From: Thamnaconus septentrionalis
Lineage: Eukaryota > Chordata > Actinopteri > Tetraodontiformes > Monacanthidae
Direction of reading: 5' to 3'
DNA length: 64,000 nt
NCBI GenBank assembly: GCA_009823395.1
Contig: CM020510.1
Coordinates: forward strand, 11,032,773-11,096,772
Below, piece by piece: positions 10,501 through 24,334 of the stretch (its first letter is position 1; the number at the start of each line of letters is the position of its first letter). The translations under genes were made by a program, and so were the position numbers. The notes under the pieces are model-generated. The model saw only the letters and a program-made list of their open reading frames with translations, did no database searches and was not told the origin of the DNA.

Positions 10501-13500
10501 TCTTTGAAATCGGAGGACGCGTCACCTTGCAGCAGTTCATGACTCCCCCACTATTCAAGATGTAGAGAAGGGCAGGACGTTGCATTTTCTCCTGCGAGTC
10601 CATATCAATCCCAGCCGCTGACAATAATTAATGTGGCCACACGGGCATCCGTATGTCACTGTACTGATATGTCAGATGCTTGGGGCTGGAGGGTTGTTTT
10701 TTTTTCCTTTTGCAAATAATAAATAGGAAGAAGAATCAGCAATCATAATATTTTTCGAACAATAAATACAATGGTCAATGTCTATTTTTTTGTTTGTTTT
10801 AACAAACTTGAGTTGGTAAAAGCTGCGAATTATTCGAGGAAAGGCGAGTTCATTTTTTTCTTTGACAGCAGACGTTTCATGTCGCTATTAACCTATTATG
10901 CATTTCAACGTATTTATATCAAAATCACATTGGGTTATGAACTAAATGTCTCAGATTCGCACCATGACAGTACAGATTTGTAAGCAATCACAAGATATTT
11001 AGATGGAAAGTAGAAAATAAAATCTTTTACCATTATTATTGAAGGTGTCTGCTTGCCAGAACACTCCCCAGTAATGTAAAAGTCCACCCTTCTCTTTGTC
11101 TCTTACCGGCTCTTTATTTTCAGAAAGTCTCTGATTAAACATACAGGAACATGCATCTCTTGTTAATGAATTTGCAAATTCTGTTATTTTAAAATTCACG
11201 AATCTAGATTCCGTTTTGTTCACCACTAGATGTCATGGATGTGCACCCAAAACCAGCCCACTTGCACGCACTCAACAGTCTTTTGTATGACAAATCGTGC
11301 AGATAAGAACGAAGATAAAACCGACAGTATGTGCCTAATGCTGCAAGACAGAAGCTCCATGGTATTTCGTCTGCATTATTTATTCATTTGTAAATCAAAA
11401 GTAAGGCAGCAAAACAGAGTTTGTTGCTTTATGAACACAATGTCATGAGGGTGCCTGTGATGCCAAGAGAGGAGAGGAAGAAGAGATTTGCATGTACTAA
11501 CATGGTGACACGATCACCGTGCCCACTGATCGAGAAAGCGGAGAACCGTTCACAGAGAGGGCGTGTAGCTTCTGTTTCTCTAGAAGACATAGCCACTAAT
11601 TCTGTACTGCAAAATGTTTTCCTCTGAGGTTTTCAAGCTGAATTTTCTTTGAAACTAAAAACCAAAACCTTTCCCCGTTATTTTTATACTCCTTTTTTAG
11701 TACGGATAGGCAGAAGTAGGTTTGAGGAGTTACTTTATTTTCTGGGAAATACCTTAACCTTACAAAATGTCTTTTTATGATACAACATTTCACAAGTGCT
11801 CTTCTCCTCGGAAAAATAAGTGTCTTCTTCTCTTCAAAAGGCAAGGCCATTGTAGCCAAGGATGTGCAGGGTGCGCACCCTTTATCTTGATGAGGGAAGT
11901 GAAATGACTCAAAATGAAACAAGGAGGACGAACACTAATCTGCAGTGAATACAGGTCAGAGTGGAGCAGTGACAATAATCACAATGACTTGCTTGCACTT
12001 CCTGACCTGCAGACATGAGTCAAGGCCAGGCAGGCTGGTCAAAGTCAGACAGAAGGCTGACTGGCGTCACATTCCTTTATTACTGGACAATAGAGAGAAC
12101 AGGAGCATTAATCTGGAAAAGTTTGCTAACTGTTTTTTATTAAAAAACAAACCAAAAAAATCAAACAATTTGCAACTGGTCTGTATTTGCTGTGTGTTGG
12201 TCTTTCGTGCAGTTTTCCTTTTCATTTAAATTCCTAACTAAATTATTACAAAGTGGGGATGGCAAACTCATTAATTTTTTCTCCCTTTTCCACTCCATAT
12301 TCCTTCTTCTTCCTCTTTTTTCCCTATAAGTACCTAGACCATCAATGAATAGTATATCCTGTGGAATTATTTTTCATTCAATACTATCAGGCTGTCCTCA
12401 CTCCATCCAAATAGACAAACCCAGGTGTATTTAACAAGAAATAACACAGTGTGCAGACAGAATATGCTGCATCTGTACTTCATAATGAAAATGGAAAAAA
12501 AAAGAAGAAGCTCCTTTGCATTCAATACAGCCTTTCCCCCGAGATAGGTTTTATCTGAGTCCATTATTCTCACCCAAGCGGGGGAAACATCTCAATTAAG
12601 TGAGGAAATGAGAGGAGTGGAAGAATTTAGACCCCAGTATTTGGAGAGTATAAGAAAATGACACATCGAGAGAAGGTCAAGAGAACATGAGAAAGGAGCT
12701 GTAGGGAATGAAAGAGATGTAGAGAGGGAGACAGAGGATGACAAAGTGAAACTATGTTGTCATGGAAACAGGAATGGATCTGAAGAGCAAAACAAGAATG
12801 TAAATTGGTTTACCCTTAAGGAATGTGATGAGAAGAAATAAGCAGGGGTTCTGTGTTTAATGGAGCGACTCCATATGTGTACAAACAAACAGAGGCATTT
12901 AGAAAAATAATAAAGATGAAATAAGAAAATGCTGATTACATGTTATAATTTAGAAGCTGATCGTGAACGATGATCGTGGTCAAGCTGGACATGAACAATT
13001 TGAAGACAGCTCAGGTCAGACTCATCCACAGCTGCAGGATGTGGCAGCTTTCTGTCTTGCTTGTCAAGTTGCAACTTATCTTTTCTCCTGGTCACCTAAT
13101 AACATCGCAACATCAGTAAACCTTTGCAGACTCATCTAATTGGAAATATTTTTCTTCTTTATTCAATCAATGAAAACAATAATAAATAATAATTTCCGTC
13201 TAGTTCTATCATTCATAATTTCATCATTCGACAACACGTACACACACTGGAAAACACTGCCAGAGCTTTACTCACAAAAAAGAAAAGAAAAAATCCAGAG
13301 AGCCAATGGCTGGGATCCCATCCTTGGATTGGATTTCAGAGTCGGCTGGAGATGATGGGAAATGTTGCCAAGAAGGAAATGGTTTCCTTGGTGACAAACA
13401 GGAGCCCTGCCATTGTGTATAGCCATGTAAGAAAGTCAAGACATTCACCTACAGTCGGCACCAAGAGGATTCACTTGAATGTGTCATGTGCTCAAAAGAC

Positions 13501-14564
13501 TCCTACATACACACTCATCTTTATGACCTATTTAGAATGGAACTGTTAAGTGGATGCTGAAATAGTTTAATCAAAGTCCTTGCAGTGAGATATGCCGTGA
13601 ACATATTTAAGATGGCAATCTAAAATGCAGAGACAGAGAAAACGAAACAGCAGTGGAAGGAGGCAGCGGTCTTCTGATTCCGTGTCCATTCAAAGGTTGA
13701 TTTTCAAAAGAGAAGATGATTCCAAGAGACGTGCAGAAGACGTAGCAGTCAGGGTGAAAGCCACGGTGGATACTTGAAGCATGCCATAAGGAGATTGTTT
13801 GTTTGCTTAGTTAGTCTGACGGTGTCTGTGTGCATGTGTGTGCAGTCTGTGAGAAGAGTGAGAGAGTTTGCTGCTTCCGTGGCAGCTGGTGCAGGCAGCG
13901 ATGCACCAGAGGGGCGCATTCTCAAACAGGTGGACGCCCAGATGTGCAGTCAGCAACAATCATGATATCCTCCTCGCCTTTACTTTAAAATCAGGCAGTT
14001 GTTTTTTTGTTTTTTTTTACACAGGGCACGCCAGCGATTAGCGGAATTACAAAGTGCCTCCAGCGAGTAGACAAAGCCAGACAGAGGAGCGACGGATGCT
14101 GGGCAGATTGTAATCAGCAAGAATTTAGGCCAAAATTAGTTTCAGCAACAAAGAAAGGGAGGCATCTTCCAGTCGTGCTGGAAATCACACGGTGCGAGGT
14201 GAAGGTTGGGGTGTATGTAACAGCCCAACAACACGTTGATATTGCTAATTAAAGAAAAATGTCAATATCCCTGTTCTTGTAGAGGACGTAGCTCAGGTGA
14301 GATCAAGGTTCTTGGCACGTCTAAACAGCCATATGGCCAGTTCACCTGCACGGCACTGACGACTTGTTTTTTTGGATGAGGTCCATCTAGATGGGAAATT
14401 AATTTGTTTTCAGGTTCTTTCAGCCTTTTAAACCTCTCTGTTCTTTGCATCACATGTCAACGTGGATTATTATTTTTTTGTTGTTCCTGTAAAAGCGGCT
14501 TATTTATAATTTTACCTTACCTTTGGATGGAACTGGAGGGTGCTTTTTAAAATTAGTTTCAATT
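10501..14564. other. Intergenic, no gene seen
   Basis: AT-rich sequence with scattered short open frames on both strands and no recognisable protein family, RNA gene or element with boundaries. A purine-rich stretch occupies about 12595-12760. Confidence 0.55.
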
Positions 14565-14574
14565 AATGTGATTG
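14565..14574. repeat. Left target-site duplication of the SINE
   Basis: AATGTGATTG, repeated exactly at 14949-14958 on the other side of the SINE. Confidence 0.85.
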
Positions 14575-14948
14575 CAGCAACACGGTGGCACAGTGGTTAG
14601 CGCTGCCGCCTCACAGCAAGAAGGTCGTGGGTTCAATTCCGGGGCCCGGACCTGTGACCTTTCTGTGTGGAGTTGGCATGTTCTCCCCGTGTCTGCGTGG
14701 GTTCTCTCCGGGTTCTCCGGCTTCCTCCCACAGTCCAAAAACATGCATGTGAGGTCAATTGAACATTCTAAATTGTCCGTAGGTGTGCATGTGAGTGTGA
14801 ATGGTTGTTTGTCTCTATGTGGCCCTGCGATGAACTGGCGACTTGTCCAGGGTGTCACCCTGCCTTCGCCCTAAGACAGCTGGGATAGGCTCCAGCAGAC
14901 CCCCGTGACCCTGAATTGGAATAAGCGGGTAAAGAAGATGAATGAATG
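14575..14948 (+). mobile_element. tRNA-derived SINE, V-SINE type, with target-site duplication
   Basis: The 5' head carries Pol III promoter boxes: an A box in ggcacagtggttagc and a B box in gggttcaattcc. It is followed by the conserved V-type core (gtgtggagttggcatgttct, then cttcctcccacagtcc) and a LINE-like tail ending in (ATGA)n. The 10-bp direct repeat AATGTGATTG flanks it at 14565-14574 and 14949-14958, so the insertion is bounded exactly. V-SINEs are widespread in fish genomes and move with LINE machinery. Confidence 0.9.
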
Positions 14949-14958
14949 AATGTGATTG
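14949..14958. repeat. Right target-site duplication of the SINE
   Basis: AATGTGATTG, identical to 14565-14574. Confidence 0.85.
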
Positions 14959-16579
14959 TACACATTTCTCCTAGTTGTCTTCCTCGGTGGCGTAAAAGTC
15001 CAGTTTTCCAACATCTAAAATTAAAAACGTCAGAAGTCTTCCTGGCACTAGATGGCAGTAGAGTCACTCCAATATTTTTTCACCGCGTTTGAGCTCGTTT
15101 CCCCTCCGTGTGGTGGTGCGGTGGTTCTGTTTAGCGACAGTCCCAGTTACAGTGTGCTTGATTCTTACTGACTGACAGGTGACAGATGCGTCACAAAAAT
15201 CGACATCTGAACCTGATTTGATACGAAAAGGCAAAAATAGCAAACAATGGAAGGATCCAAGGGAAATGAAACACAGAGGGAACATTTGTTTGCTGCTTTC
15301 TAATTCAAATAAACAAACAAACAAACACTGAGGTGGATAAATTCAGTAACTGTCATGTTAATTTGGTAATATTGACCCAAACCCTTATATCTACATAAAA
15401 GTTGATATAGTTGTGAATTGAATCAACGGGTATCTCCAGAAGTGCTGAACGTGGATCTGCTCGGGTTTTCACAGTTTGACGTCACAGCTTGAATGAAAAA
15501 TGAGCGGCACCGAGTGGACCATCAAAATCTGCAATTACCATTAAGATTATCTGCAATCTGTTTTCAAACCATCAGGTGATTTTGAATCACACACACTGGT
15601 CATATTAGCTGTTTACTTTCTCAAAATCATCTCAGCAATGTAATGCAATTTTTAAAAGAAATAATGATACAACAATCATTTAAAAAACAACAACAACGAA
15701 ACAAAGCTCTCTGCGCTGTAACGTGTAGCATCTGCCAGGTTGCAACTGTGCACGTATTAACATTTGTTAGGGTAACAGGAGACACAAAGCAGACCCTGCC
15801 TATGCGCTTTAATGGGGCCACATGAGGTGAAGTCCTGCACTATTTGCAAATGGGAGCTTGACCCTAAAAAGGTTATGGGGACTGGAGGTGTTGCCCGTGA
15901 CCTTTGTAAAACTCTGAGCGCTCGGCCCTCGCTGCGTGTGCGTGCCTCTCCAACAAACAGCGAACGCAGCGGCGTTCATGTGGCAGCGTGTCTCCTTTTG
16001 AAAGCGGCAAAAGCTCAACATAGTCTGTGTCCCATTAAATCCCCCTTGTCTCTCACCCATTCTCCCCTCCTGGTCTGTTTTTACTTTGCCTTATTCATAT
16101 TCATTCCTTCACAGCCGCCCTCCCCCTCTTTTCTATTAAGCATCCCACAATGCATTTCGTCGAGACTGTTGGGCAGATGTTTTTGAAAGTGCCGAACCAT
16201 AATTCTGAGCAGGAGGGGAGAAAAAAAGAAGAATACTGGTAGACAAACTTGGCCGTTAAACATAAAAGTTTGGAAGTCGTCCTTCGGTGCTGAATAATTA
16301 ACAGTTCTTATGGGGTATTTTTAAAACATAAGCGAGACAAGCAACGCAATGCGCTCTATTGATCCTCGCGGAAAATCCGCGCCAATTCCACATGACAGAG
16401 CAGCTGGCTGAGAGTGGTCTCATCTGGAACTGCCATTAGTTGCTTGTTAAATGCAGTGTGTGTGCAGTGTGCGGGGCGGGAACATTTCGGCATGCGGTCC
16501 CCGGCCCATCCATAAGCAGACACTGGGAACTGTGTCCAAACACACACACACGCTGGTCACAGAGCAGTTAGTTTAATGC

Positions 16580-16634
<55 letters not shown>

Positions 16635-19600
16635 TGTGCGTGGGATGGGTGTTGTATACACACTGAAACTTAAACTTGTTTTATGCAATTACCAGTTCGT
16701 GACTAAATCAAAACACACACATACACACATACATACATACATGCATATATATGTGTGTGTATAAATTCATATGTGTGTATATAGAGTATATATACACTGT
16801 ATGTGTATGCATGTATCTATATATATGGGCTATATGGATCAGACTATAGAATCTGTGCTCTCCTTCCCTCTCTGACTCTCTGAGTCCTGTGAATGTAATT
16901 GATCCCAGACTGGACATTTGAGTTGCCAGCAGCGATTCATATCATTTTTATCTTTTAGACAAGCCCTCTACTGCTTCCAGATGGGGAAGGCACTCCAGGG
17001 TTCAAGTTTGTCTTTGGAAAGAGTAAAAAAGAAAAAGAAAAAAACAACTGTAATGCTTTCATGTTTTTACCTGACAACAGCCATGCAGCGAGAGTGAAAC
17101 ACACACGGCCGTGTGCGCTTTATAGATTGCTACCTATCTTGCGTTGTTGTTGTTGTCTTGTCTTGTCTCCTCTATGTGTGAATGGCAGCAAGCCATTGTT
17201 GGCTTGGGATAGATCAGTGGTTGACATAATGACCGTGTGGAAAATTTTCCCGAAAACACGTCTTGACAGCAGCTTTCGTACTGTCATGCGTGCGCAAAAT
17301 CGGTTTTACGATAAATTTACTCACGCAAAGTCTACGCCTGTGAACACTGGCTAACAGTCCTGACCTCCAGCGTGTAATTGGAAGCTTAAACTGCTCATCA
17401 ATCTTCTCTCACTGAATACATTTACACACAGTCCTACTTGCAGCACAGTGATATTCTCATTAAATTGTCCATTACACAATCAAAGCGATCTATTCTATAT
17501 CTCTTCTAGCTTCTTGCCTGTAGATACACACATCACTAGACCTTGGGCAAAACACCTGTCAGAAAACACTTCACAGAGTATTTTGTAGAGGGCCATAAAG
17601 TCTCCAGATGGAAATCAAGGCAAGAATGAGTCTCTCTCCTCTGTTGGATTTGATTGTACACTGACCATCTGTGACATGTTGCGTTTGAGAGGGTACAATA
17701 AATTGCAGCGCCAAGCCACAGATACTTATATTGGCAGCTTGGTCTTTTAGGTCTTTTGGTATCTTGCTGCAATCCAGTGTTCACAATTGATATTAAATCA
17801 TCTTTTCTTGCATTAATATATTAAATAATGGCATCAACGATGCTATCATTCTTTAGATTATTGCAAAATACTTGCAAGGTTAATTAGCTGCAATACAGCC
17901 ATAGAGTGCAGAACAGCAGGGTTGCATAGAATCTCTATATTAGGCTTGGCAGCGACTGTTCAGCACCTTCAGTGTGACCAGAAGGGCATGTTTACTGCAC
18001 ACAGCAGCCTTTATCAGGGATTATGGTGGACTGGTATTAGGGGGGAGGGGGGAGGGTCCATTTCTGTGCAAATAAAGTGGAGATGCCTCATCATCAACCT
18101 GAAAGGGAGGGAGCTGTGGAAGGTTTCCCAGAGAGTAGGAGGCGGTGCTTTTCACACTTTACATCATTTTAAAATGCAACAACCAGAGTTTATTCTTATA
18201 ACCTGGGGAATCCTTATAAACGCAACACAATTAGATGACTTCAGATTGTAGATGCTTTTTTAAGTTCCACAGGATTAGAAGCTCACGTTCAACCATGCCG
18301 TCAATATGTCCTCTGAATTTAAACATGCAAGATATTTCCACGCTTTAACATTGATGCTGACCCTGTGGGGGGAGTTTCCTGAGAATGGTACGGAATGAGA
18401 ATGAGAACTCCAGCTGCAGGGCTTCCTGTCGCTTTGGATTCAACCCATAACAACCTTCATCACACTACCTTCACGCTTTGCACAAGCTGCTGCTGTGCTG
18501 TAAATCACCGCCCAGATATTTTGCTGCTTTTCTTGAAGACGCACTGTGTTCAACCACACTTGGAAACTCGGTGACACCAGTGGAAACAAAGCTGTGTAAT
18601 TTCACTGTCATGCCTCCAGCCTTTCTGAAGCACATTTGAGTTTCGGAGTAAGTCTTCACACTGACTGTTGACGCTCCACCGCACTTCAAACAATCCTACT
18701 TCTTTACACATCGCTCATTATGCATTTAACATCACAGCTTGTCATCTTCAAAAATCAAGCACTAGTTCTACATCATTTTCCACTATTTCAGTCACTTCTT
18801 GGCATAGTAAATCTGACTATTTTACAACACACAACTCAAACCAAGTACAATTAACTGTGTGTTCCAACTCGAAAGGGCTCCGAAATGTTTGTTTTTTTAT
18901 CTTTACACACAAGCCAGCAACATGCTGTGAGAAAAATCTCACTTTTGTCTTTTGAGATCTTATGAACCATTTTTCAGTTAATTTTAACATAAAATACATT
19001 TTTTGTAACTAATCACAGAACAAACAACCATCAAAAAAATCCTAAAACTAGTGAACTGGTGAACGTGCACAAAGCTGTACCTGCAGAACACATTTACCCT
19101 GAGCAGAGGAAAAGCGTCGGATCAAGGGGCCGTCGGATCATTACCCGGCCCCCTTGTTTTCCACCGTCAGCTGCCACACAAAGGCCCTGCATGGGAAAGA
19201 AGGAGGCCGACGACGGACCACCTGCTCGGAGGGGATTGTGTGGATATGAGCTACTGTACACTAAACAGCTGAACCAGGAGCAGCTCGTGGGCCCCAGGAG
19301 GAGAAGGCTGGGTGGGGGAGCTTGAAGGCAGGCTGGGAAGATCAGGTGTTCTTCTAGAGAAAGGCTGCAAAGGATGTGACTTCAAACTTCTGGTCACAGT
19401 CATAAGCTGTTTGTAATAGACCTCTGTCTATACATTTCATTCAGGATGGCTTTTCACAGACATGCCTCTGAAGACCATGTAGCCACTGAAGAAACATTCT
19501 GAAGAAACTCAGGCTGAAGTTCAGTTGCCTGCAACTCAACTAGTCAACCTCAGACCCACACACTCCCCTCTGAGCGACCGTTCAGTCCTTTCCCAGCGTC

Positions 19601-20629
19601 AATTTTGGCCAAACTATGCCTTTAAATAACGATTCCCTTCCGGCAACTTTCAAGGTCCGCTTGCCTGCAGCCTCCCACACACACACACACACTCACACAT
19701 TAGTTCTCTGGTTTTCACACACAACATCACAGGCTCGACACTCGCTCCAAATTTGCCTCCCCGCCCTCAGACAGCTTCTGTTTCCTTCCGACGTGGTTTC
19801 TCTCATTACGGGCCTCCTGAATGAAACACGGCCGAGTTCTTTCCACCGGCCTCAAGAGAACACTTTGTTCGAGTAAATTGTTTACGCAAGTTGATTTTAA
19901 TTTGGGGCGAGCTAATATAATATTTCAACAATGACAGATCTGTCTTCCCGTTTCAAGGAAAACAAGGCATAAACACTCGACTCGAAACTTGAGGACTTTC
20001 AACTGTGCAAGTTGAGAGTGCAGACAATGAAGAGCACTCCAGGGGTAGTCTGCCCAACAAGAAGATCTGACCCTCACTGGCCTCTGAGGACAAATCCATC
20101 GCTTCGCTTTCAAGCCAGCACAAGTTGTTTTTAGCCATTAACATTATCTTTCTGTATAATTTCACTTTCTTCTTCCAAACACGGTATCTTTGGGATCAGA
20201 TGAGATAAACAGTTCTTGTGTTTTTATTACATTTTCTTTGGCAACAACCATCTGAGCCGTCTGTGAACTTTCTCGTGTCTTTGTGTCCTCTGTAACTCGT
20301 GCTGTGCGATCACTGTGCGCTGGCTGTTTCTAGTTTTCTGTGAGGTTCTGGACTTCCCCATATGAGTAAGAAGAAAATGTGCAAGGGATGCACTGAAATT
20401 AAAAGTGATTCATTCACATTTTTTTTAAGTTTATAGTTGTATCCTTGCAAATGCGATGGCCCCAAGGCACAGCAGTGCCCCCTGCCACCTTTCAGGGAAT
20501 TACCGTTATATCCTATTAGAATAAAGACAGGAAACAGGAAATTAGTTTTAAAACATTTCTAATGGTGCTTTCATGGCGCCAGCTTAGGGATGGGATGTGT
20601 TTTACCCCTGGAGAGGGCAGATGGGGTTG
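14959..20629. other. Intergenic, no gene seen
   Basis: Mixed sequence with a long (TG)n tract at 16582-16631 and an alternating AT/GT-rich stretch at 16710-16830. None of the open frames has recognisable domains or supporting splice sites. Confidence 0.55.
16582..16631. repeat. (TG)n microsatellite
   Basis: About 25 uninterrupted TG units. It is followed 80-200 bp later by further CA/TA-rich simple sequence (16710-16830). Confidence 0.95.
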
Positions 20630-20634
20630 GTGAA

Positions 20635-20680
20635 ATAGGGTGAAGGCGGGGCAACACCCTGGACAGGTCACCAGGTCACT
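20635..20680 (-). mobile_element. SINE tail fragment, inverted
   Basis: ggcggggcaacaccctggac followed by aggtcaccagg is the reverse complement, with few changes, of the tail region of the intact SINE near 14835-14865. It may be part of the same minus-strand insertion as the head fragment at 21055-21133. Confidence 0.55.
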
Positions 20681-21054
20681 GTGTGAGAAAGAGAATAGAA
20701 AGCGGATGTGAGTGAGGAACAAGGGAGGGGAGACAGGTGGGAGAGAGGGGACAGAGAGAGATAGAGAGAGCAACTGGCAACATGCAAGTACTGTGTGGAA
20801 AACAGATAATCATTTGCATGGTTAATTATCCAGTAATGAACTAATTCAAGCAATTAACAGATTAACTCATCAAGAAAAAGAATAAGAAAAAATACAAACA
20901 CACACACATAATAAAGATTACCTTGAATGAGTAGGACAATGAACTGTGTGTATGTGTGCGTGCAATTTTTGTTAATTAGCCTCATGCGCTTCTCTGTCTT
21001 TGCACTACGAGAGGAAGCCAGAGTTCCCAAAGAAAAGCCTTGCACACAACAACT

Positions 21055-21133
21055 CTACAGACCCAGACCCGGGATTTGAACGTACAACCTTCTTGTTGTG
21101 AAAAAGACACTGCACCACTTTGCCGCTGCCTTA
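21055..21133 (-). mobile_element. SINE tRNA-like head fragment, inverted
   Basis: The minus strand reads as the tRNA-related head of the V-SINE: caaagtggtgcagtg, acaagaaggttgtacgttca, aatcccggg. It retains B-box-like sequence but has diverged (an aaaag replaces part of the gcctcac stretch). It is older than the copy at 14575-14948. Confidence 0.65.
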
Positions 21134-21229
21134 ATGGAACATAAGCTAGTCTCTTCACTCCTGCAGTCAAGCGTATTTCTGGCTGAGAATCACTGAGGTT
21201 GCATGTGGCTCTTCCTCAAAACAGTATTT

Positions 21230-21670
21230 TAGGCTGGAGCACCCCAGGGGGGCTCGGCGGAGGAGAAGGGGCCCCCTTCCTGCAGCCGCAGCCACAAGGC
21301 CAGTCCTCTTGTGGCTGCACTCTGCTGGGGTCGAGGCGGAGCAGGGAACCCGAGGGGTCAAGGTGGCCGGCGGGCCTCTGCCGCTCTTTACGAGCCAGCG
21401 CTCCGGCTCCGGCCTCGCTTAGCCCCGGCAGATGAAGGGTGTTGAAGGAGAAATATACAGTAGCCCTGCCATATACGACAGCACGTACATGGCAGGATGG
21501 CGCAAACAGGCTGGCTCCGCCTCCTCGATGTGTGGTCCCCGACGTAACTGTCAGATGAAGAAAAAGCAGGGAAGAGGAGGAGGAAGAGGAGGAGGGGGAG
21601 GTGGGGGTGGGGGAGTAAATCTCCCAGCTGCAGCCAGCTCTGGATGTACGGAGCCCCACGTGTGAGGACG
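21230..21670. other. GC-rich block with a perfect hairpin
   Basis: GC-rich sequence in an otherwise AT-rich area. It includes an 11-bp perfect inverted repeat, GCAGCCACAAG at 21288-21298 and CTTGTGGCTGC at 21308-21318, and a purine-rich (GAGGAG)n stretch at 21572-21615. The long minus-strand open frame through it (21216-21785) is low-complexity (Ser and Pro runs) and has no recognisable domain. Confidence 0.4.
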
Positions 21671-22629
21671 GCGGGGCACCAGCGACAAGGACGCTCACAA
21701 ATACTGGAAAAGGCCGCGTCACTGCCGAGCAGACAGCTGCGATAAAGCAGCCACTCGCCGCGTGTGAAGTCAGGACGGGACACATTGAAGCTGCTACATT
21801 GTTTTTTTTTTCTCTTACACTTACGTTTCAACATGTTGCATTATTTAGAACAGAATAGAACACCTTTAGTAATCCCACATTGGGGAAATTTGTATAATTA
21901 CAGCAACCAAAAAGTAGTGCAAAGAGAAGGAAAAATGATAAAAGCAAGATTATTTCCCTGCGTATTAAACTTCTCTCTTTGATATCGCAGAGTTTGACCT
22001 TGCAAAAGTCTCTCTAGTGAAACAAATACATTTTAAACAACCAAATGGAATTCCATCATCGAGATTCCTTTGTTCTTCACAGCCAGGTTTTGATGTGCTG
22101 AGTTTGCAAAACGCTGACACACTGAAGTAACTGAGAAGGCAGCTCTAAAACTAAACAACATCACGGTAAAACAACCACTTGATGCTGCTCTTGAAGTCAA
22201 CAGGTGAGCACCAGCAAGCTGGTTTTGTGCCTGTTTTTCCAAAAGTTCCTTTTGAATATTTTGAACTTTTGAGCTGTTTGATGAAGTTCAACCTGGTGCA
22301 CTTTTAAGCAGGCTCCTTCGCCACGCTCCCCTCGCAGGCGACTCGAGGAAAACCGGGAGAAACAAAGCAGGCGCTCGGTTTCTCGCGAAGCAAATAAAAA
22401 GTCTCTCATTAATGGATGAAAACAGACGCCCACATGTGCGCCGGCGCAGGCTATTCATCCGGCGGGGGCCACGTCGTTTACCGTTAATCTCTAGTCACAC
22501 ATTCCGGCGCAGGTGGTCCCCTGAAATAAGCGGTTAGATTCGCTCCCAACAATGCCAGTGGTAATGACTGTTCTAATAATAGGGCGCGCTCTGCAAAGAC
22601 CCACCTGTGTTTGCCAGAGTCAAACTCGC

Positions 22630-22660
<31 letters not shown>

Positions 22661-24279
22661 CTCGTCTGGGCACATGCTCACGCAGCGGTAATGAGCTCTC
22701 CAGATCCCCGTGCAGCTCCAGCTATCTGATTCTGCCCTCTCATCTGCAGCCAAGAGTGTTTTTCTTTTCTTTGTCTCCCTTTTGTTTTTTGTCTTTTTTG
22801 AAAGAGAAAAGTAGCTGAGCCTCGGCCCGTGCCTGGATCCACTCAGCGCTGCACCTGAGAGCTTTTCCGAGTGGAGATAAGATGCAGCAGAAACGCTCCA
22901 CCACATCAACCGGGCATCATTCGAAACATTTTGTTTTTCCAGGAGACCCACATTTTCCGCTCGCCCGGTCCGGATTCTGCTTCATCTTCTTTCTTTCTTT
23001 TTTTTCCCTTCACTTTCCACCCCCAATGTTGCAAAGCAGCCGGGCGGCAAATCAGGCAGACTGCCAGCAGATGTTGCAGGCGTTTCATGCAGTGATTATA
23101 AAGGATGTGGATGAAAATTTCACTCAGCACTCACTGTGAAACGACACAGCGGGCGAGTTCCATTCATGATAAATTGCACTTTCTTTCTTTGCGCGCTCGC
23201 TGCGAACGCAGCATCGGCGGGCGCTGCAGCTGCAAATCAGCTGTCGCCCTTTCCGCCCCCTGCTATCAATCCCGTCTGCCTTTTTTTCTTGGAATATTTC
23301 CATGGCAATGAGCCCCTCGTTTTGTTTTATCAAAACATCATTGCGCAATGTGTTTACTGGCTCGCGACTGTTTGCCTCTCAGATCCTTCAATCCCGTCCG
23401 CCAGCCCGCTCTGCCCTCAGAAACCATGTTGTTTTATATATATTTTTTTTTATCACATCTGTCTGACTTCCAGCCGCTTGCTCAATATAGCCCTCCCTCT
23501 GCCACCAAAAGAGCTGAACACACTGAGTCCTCGCTAATTAGAGCTTTCTCCCCCAGTCTGAGGCTGCCGCCAAGTGGGAACAGGTTTGCGCGCGGCCTAG
23601 CAGAGGGCCACGCAACTTCTGCCCTCCTCCGCTGCAGCTCCAGCACGGCTGAAGAGCAGACGGGGGTTTTGTGTAGCCGCTGTGCGGAATGATGCTGCCG
23701 GCGAGTCTCCTTCTTGAATTGAAAAGACACTTTTTTCCATAAATTTTCAAGGGTTTAAGACGCGAGAATTGACTTGAATTCAGGAGAAGCTAATGTGCCT
23801 CAACGTGCGCTGCTTCCCGCCACGTGCTTCTCAGACAGCTCAATCATGCCAGATGACATAAATCTATTCATCCATTTAGAATTCAACCTCCTTTAGGCTA
23901 AAATAATGACTCACACGCACAATTTTTCCAACCCCCTGCAGGCCCCGCTTTCCATTCCGCGACGGTAGCGACGGAATTTCTAAAGAGGCTGCAGCGCCGC
24001 AGGTTCCTTCAATAATACACAAAGTGGATTCATCACCTCGACACCCTACACCTTCCACTCTCAGGCCCTGCCATTAGTCCAGGCACGAGTGTTGGAGAGT
24101 CGGGGGCAGAATGTCTGGCTGTGCGCTGCGAAGGCGGAACCGGCGATGAATAATTCAAAGCGGACGCAGCGGCGTTTGAAAGAAGACGGCGGCGCTGAGA
24201 CCGAAGAGGAGGCTCGATTTTAACATTTCAGCCGGATTCTCGGGGGGGTCGAGATCTCCGCGGGGAAGTCGCTCCGACC
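21671..24279. other. Intergenic and 5' flank of the small Ig gene
   Basis: Contains a poly-A run at 22629-22655 and no recognisable exon. The last 200 bases are richer in CG. A tttcag immediately before ccggattctc near 24230 could be a splice acceptor for a 5'-UTR exon, but this is unproven. Confidence 0.45.
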
Positions 24280-24334
24280 ATGATCTCTCATTTCCATTTG
24301 CCGCTGCTCCTGCTGCTGCTTCCGCCCCTGCAAG
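24280..24334 (+). CDS. Exon 1 of the small Ig gene (signal peptide)
   Basis: Eighteen codons plus one base. The start is ATG at 24280 after gctccgacc. The Leu-rich core spans residues 7-17. If not spliced, the frame would read into intron sequence with no Ig features. Confidence 0.7.

Noticed and set aside
14577..14650. A functional tRNA gene
   Set aside because: The A and B boxes belong to the tRNA-derived head of a SINE; no tRNA cloverleaf closes and the sequence continues into the V-core.
21216..21785. 189-codon minus-strand open frame
   Set aside because: GC-rich with Ser and Pro runs from a GAG-type repeat; no recognisable domain.
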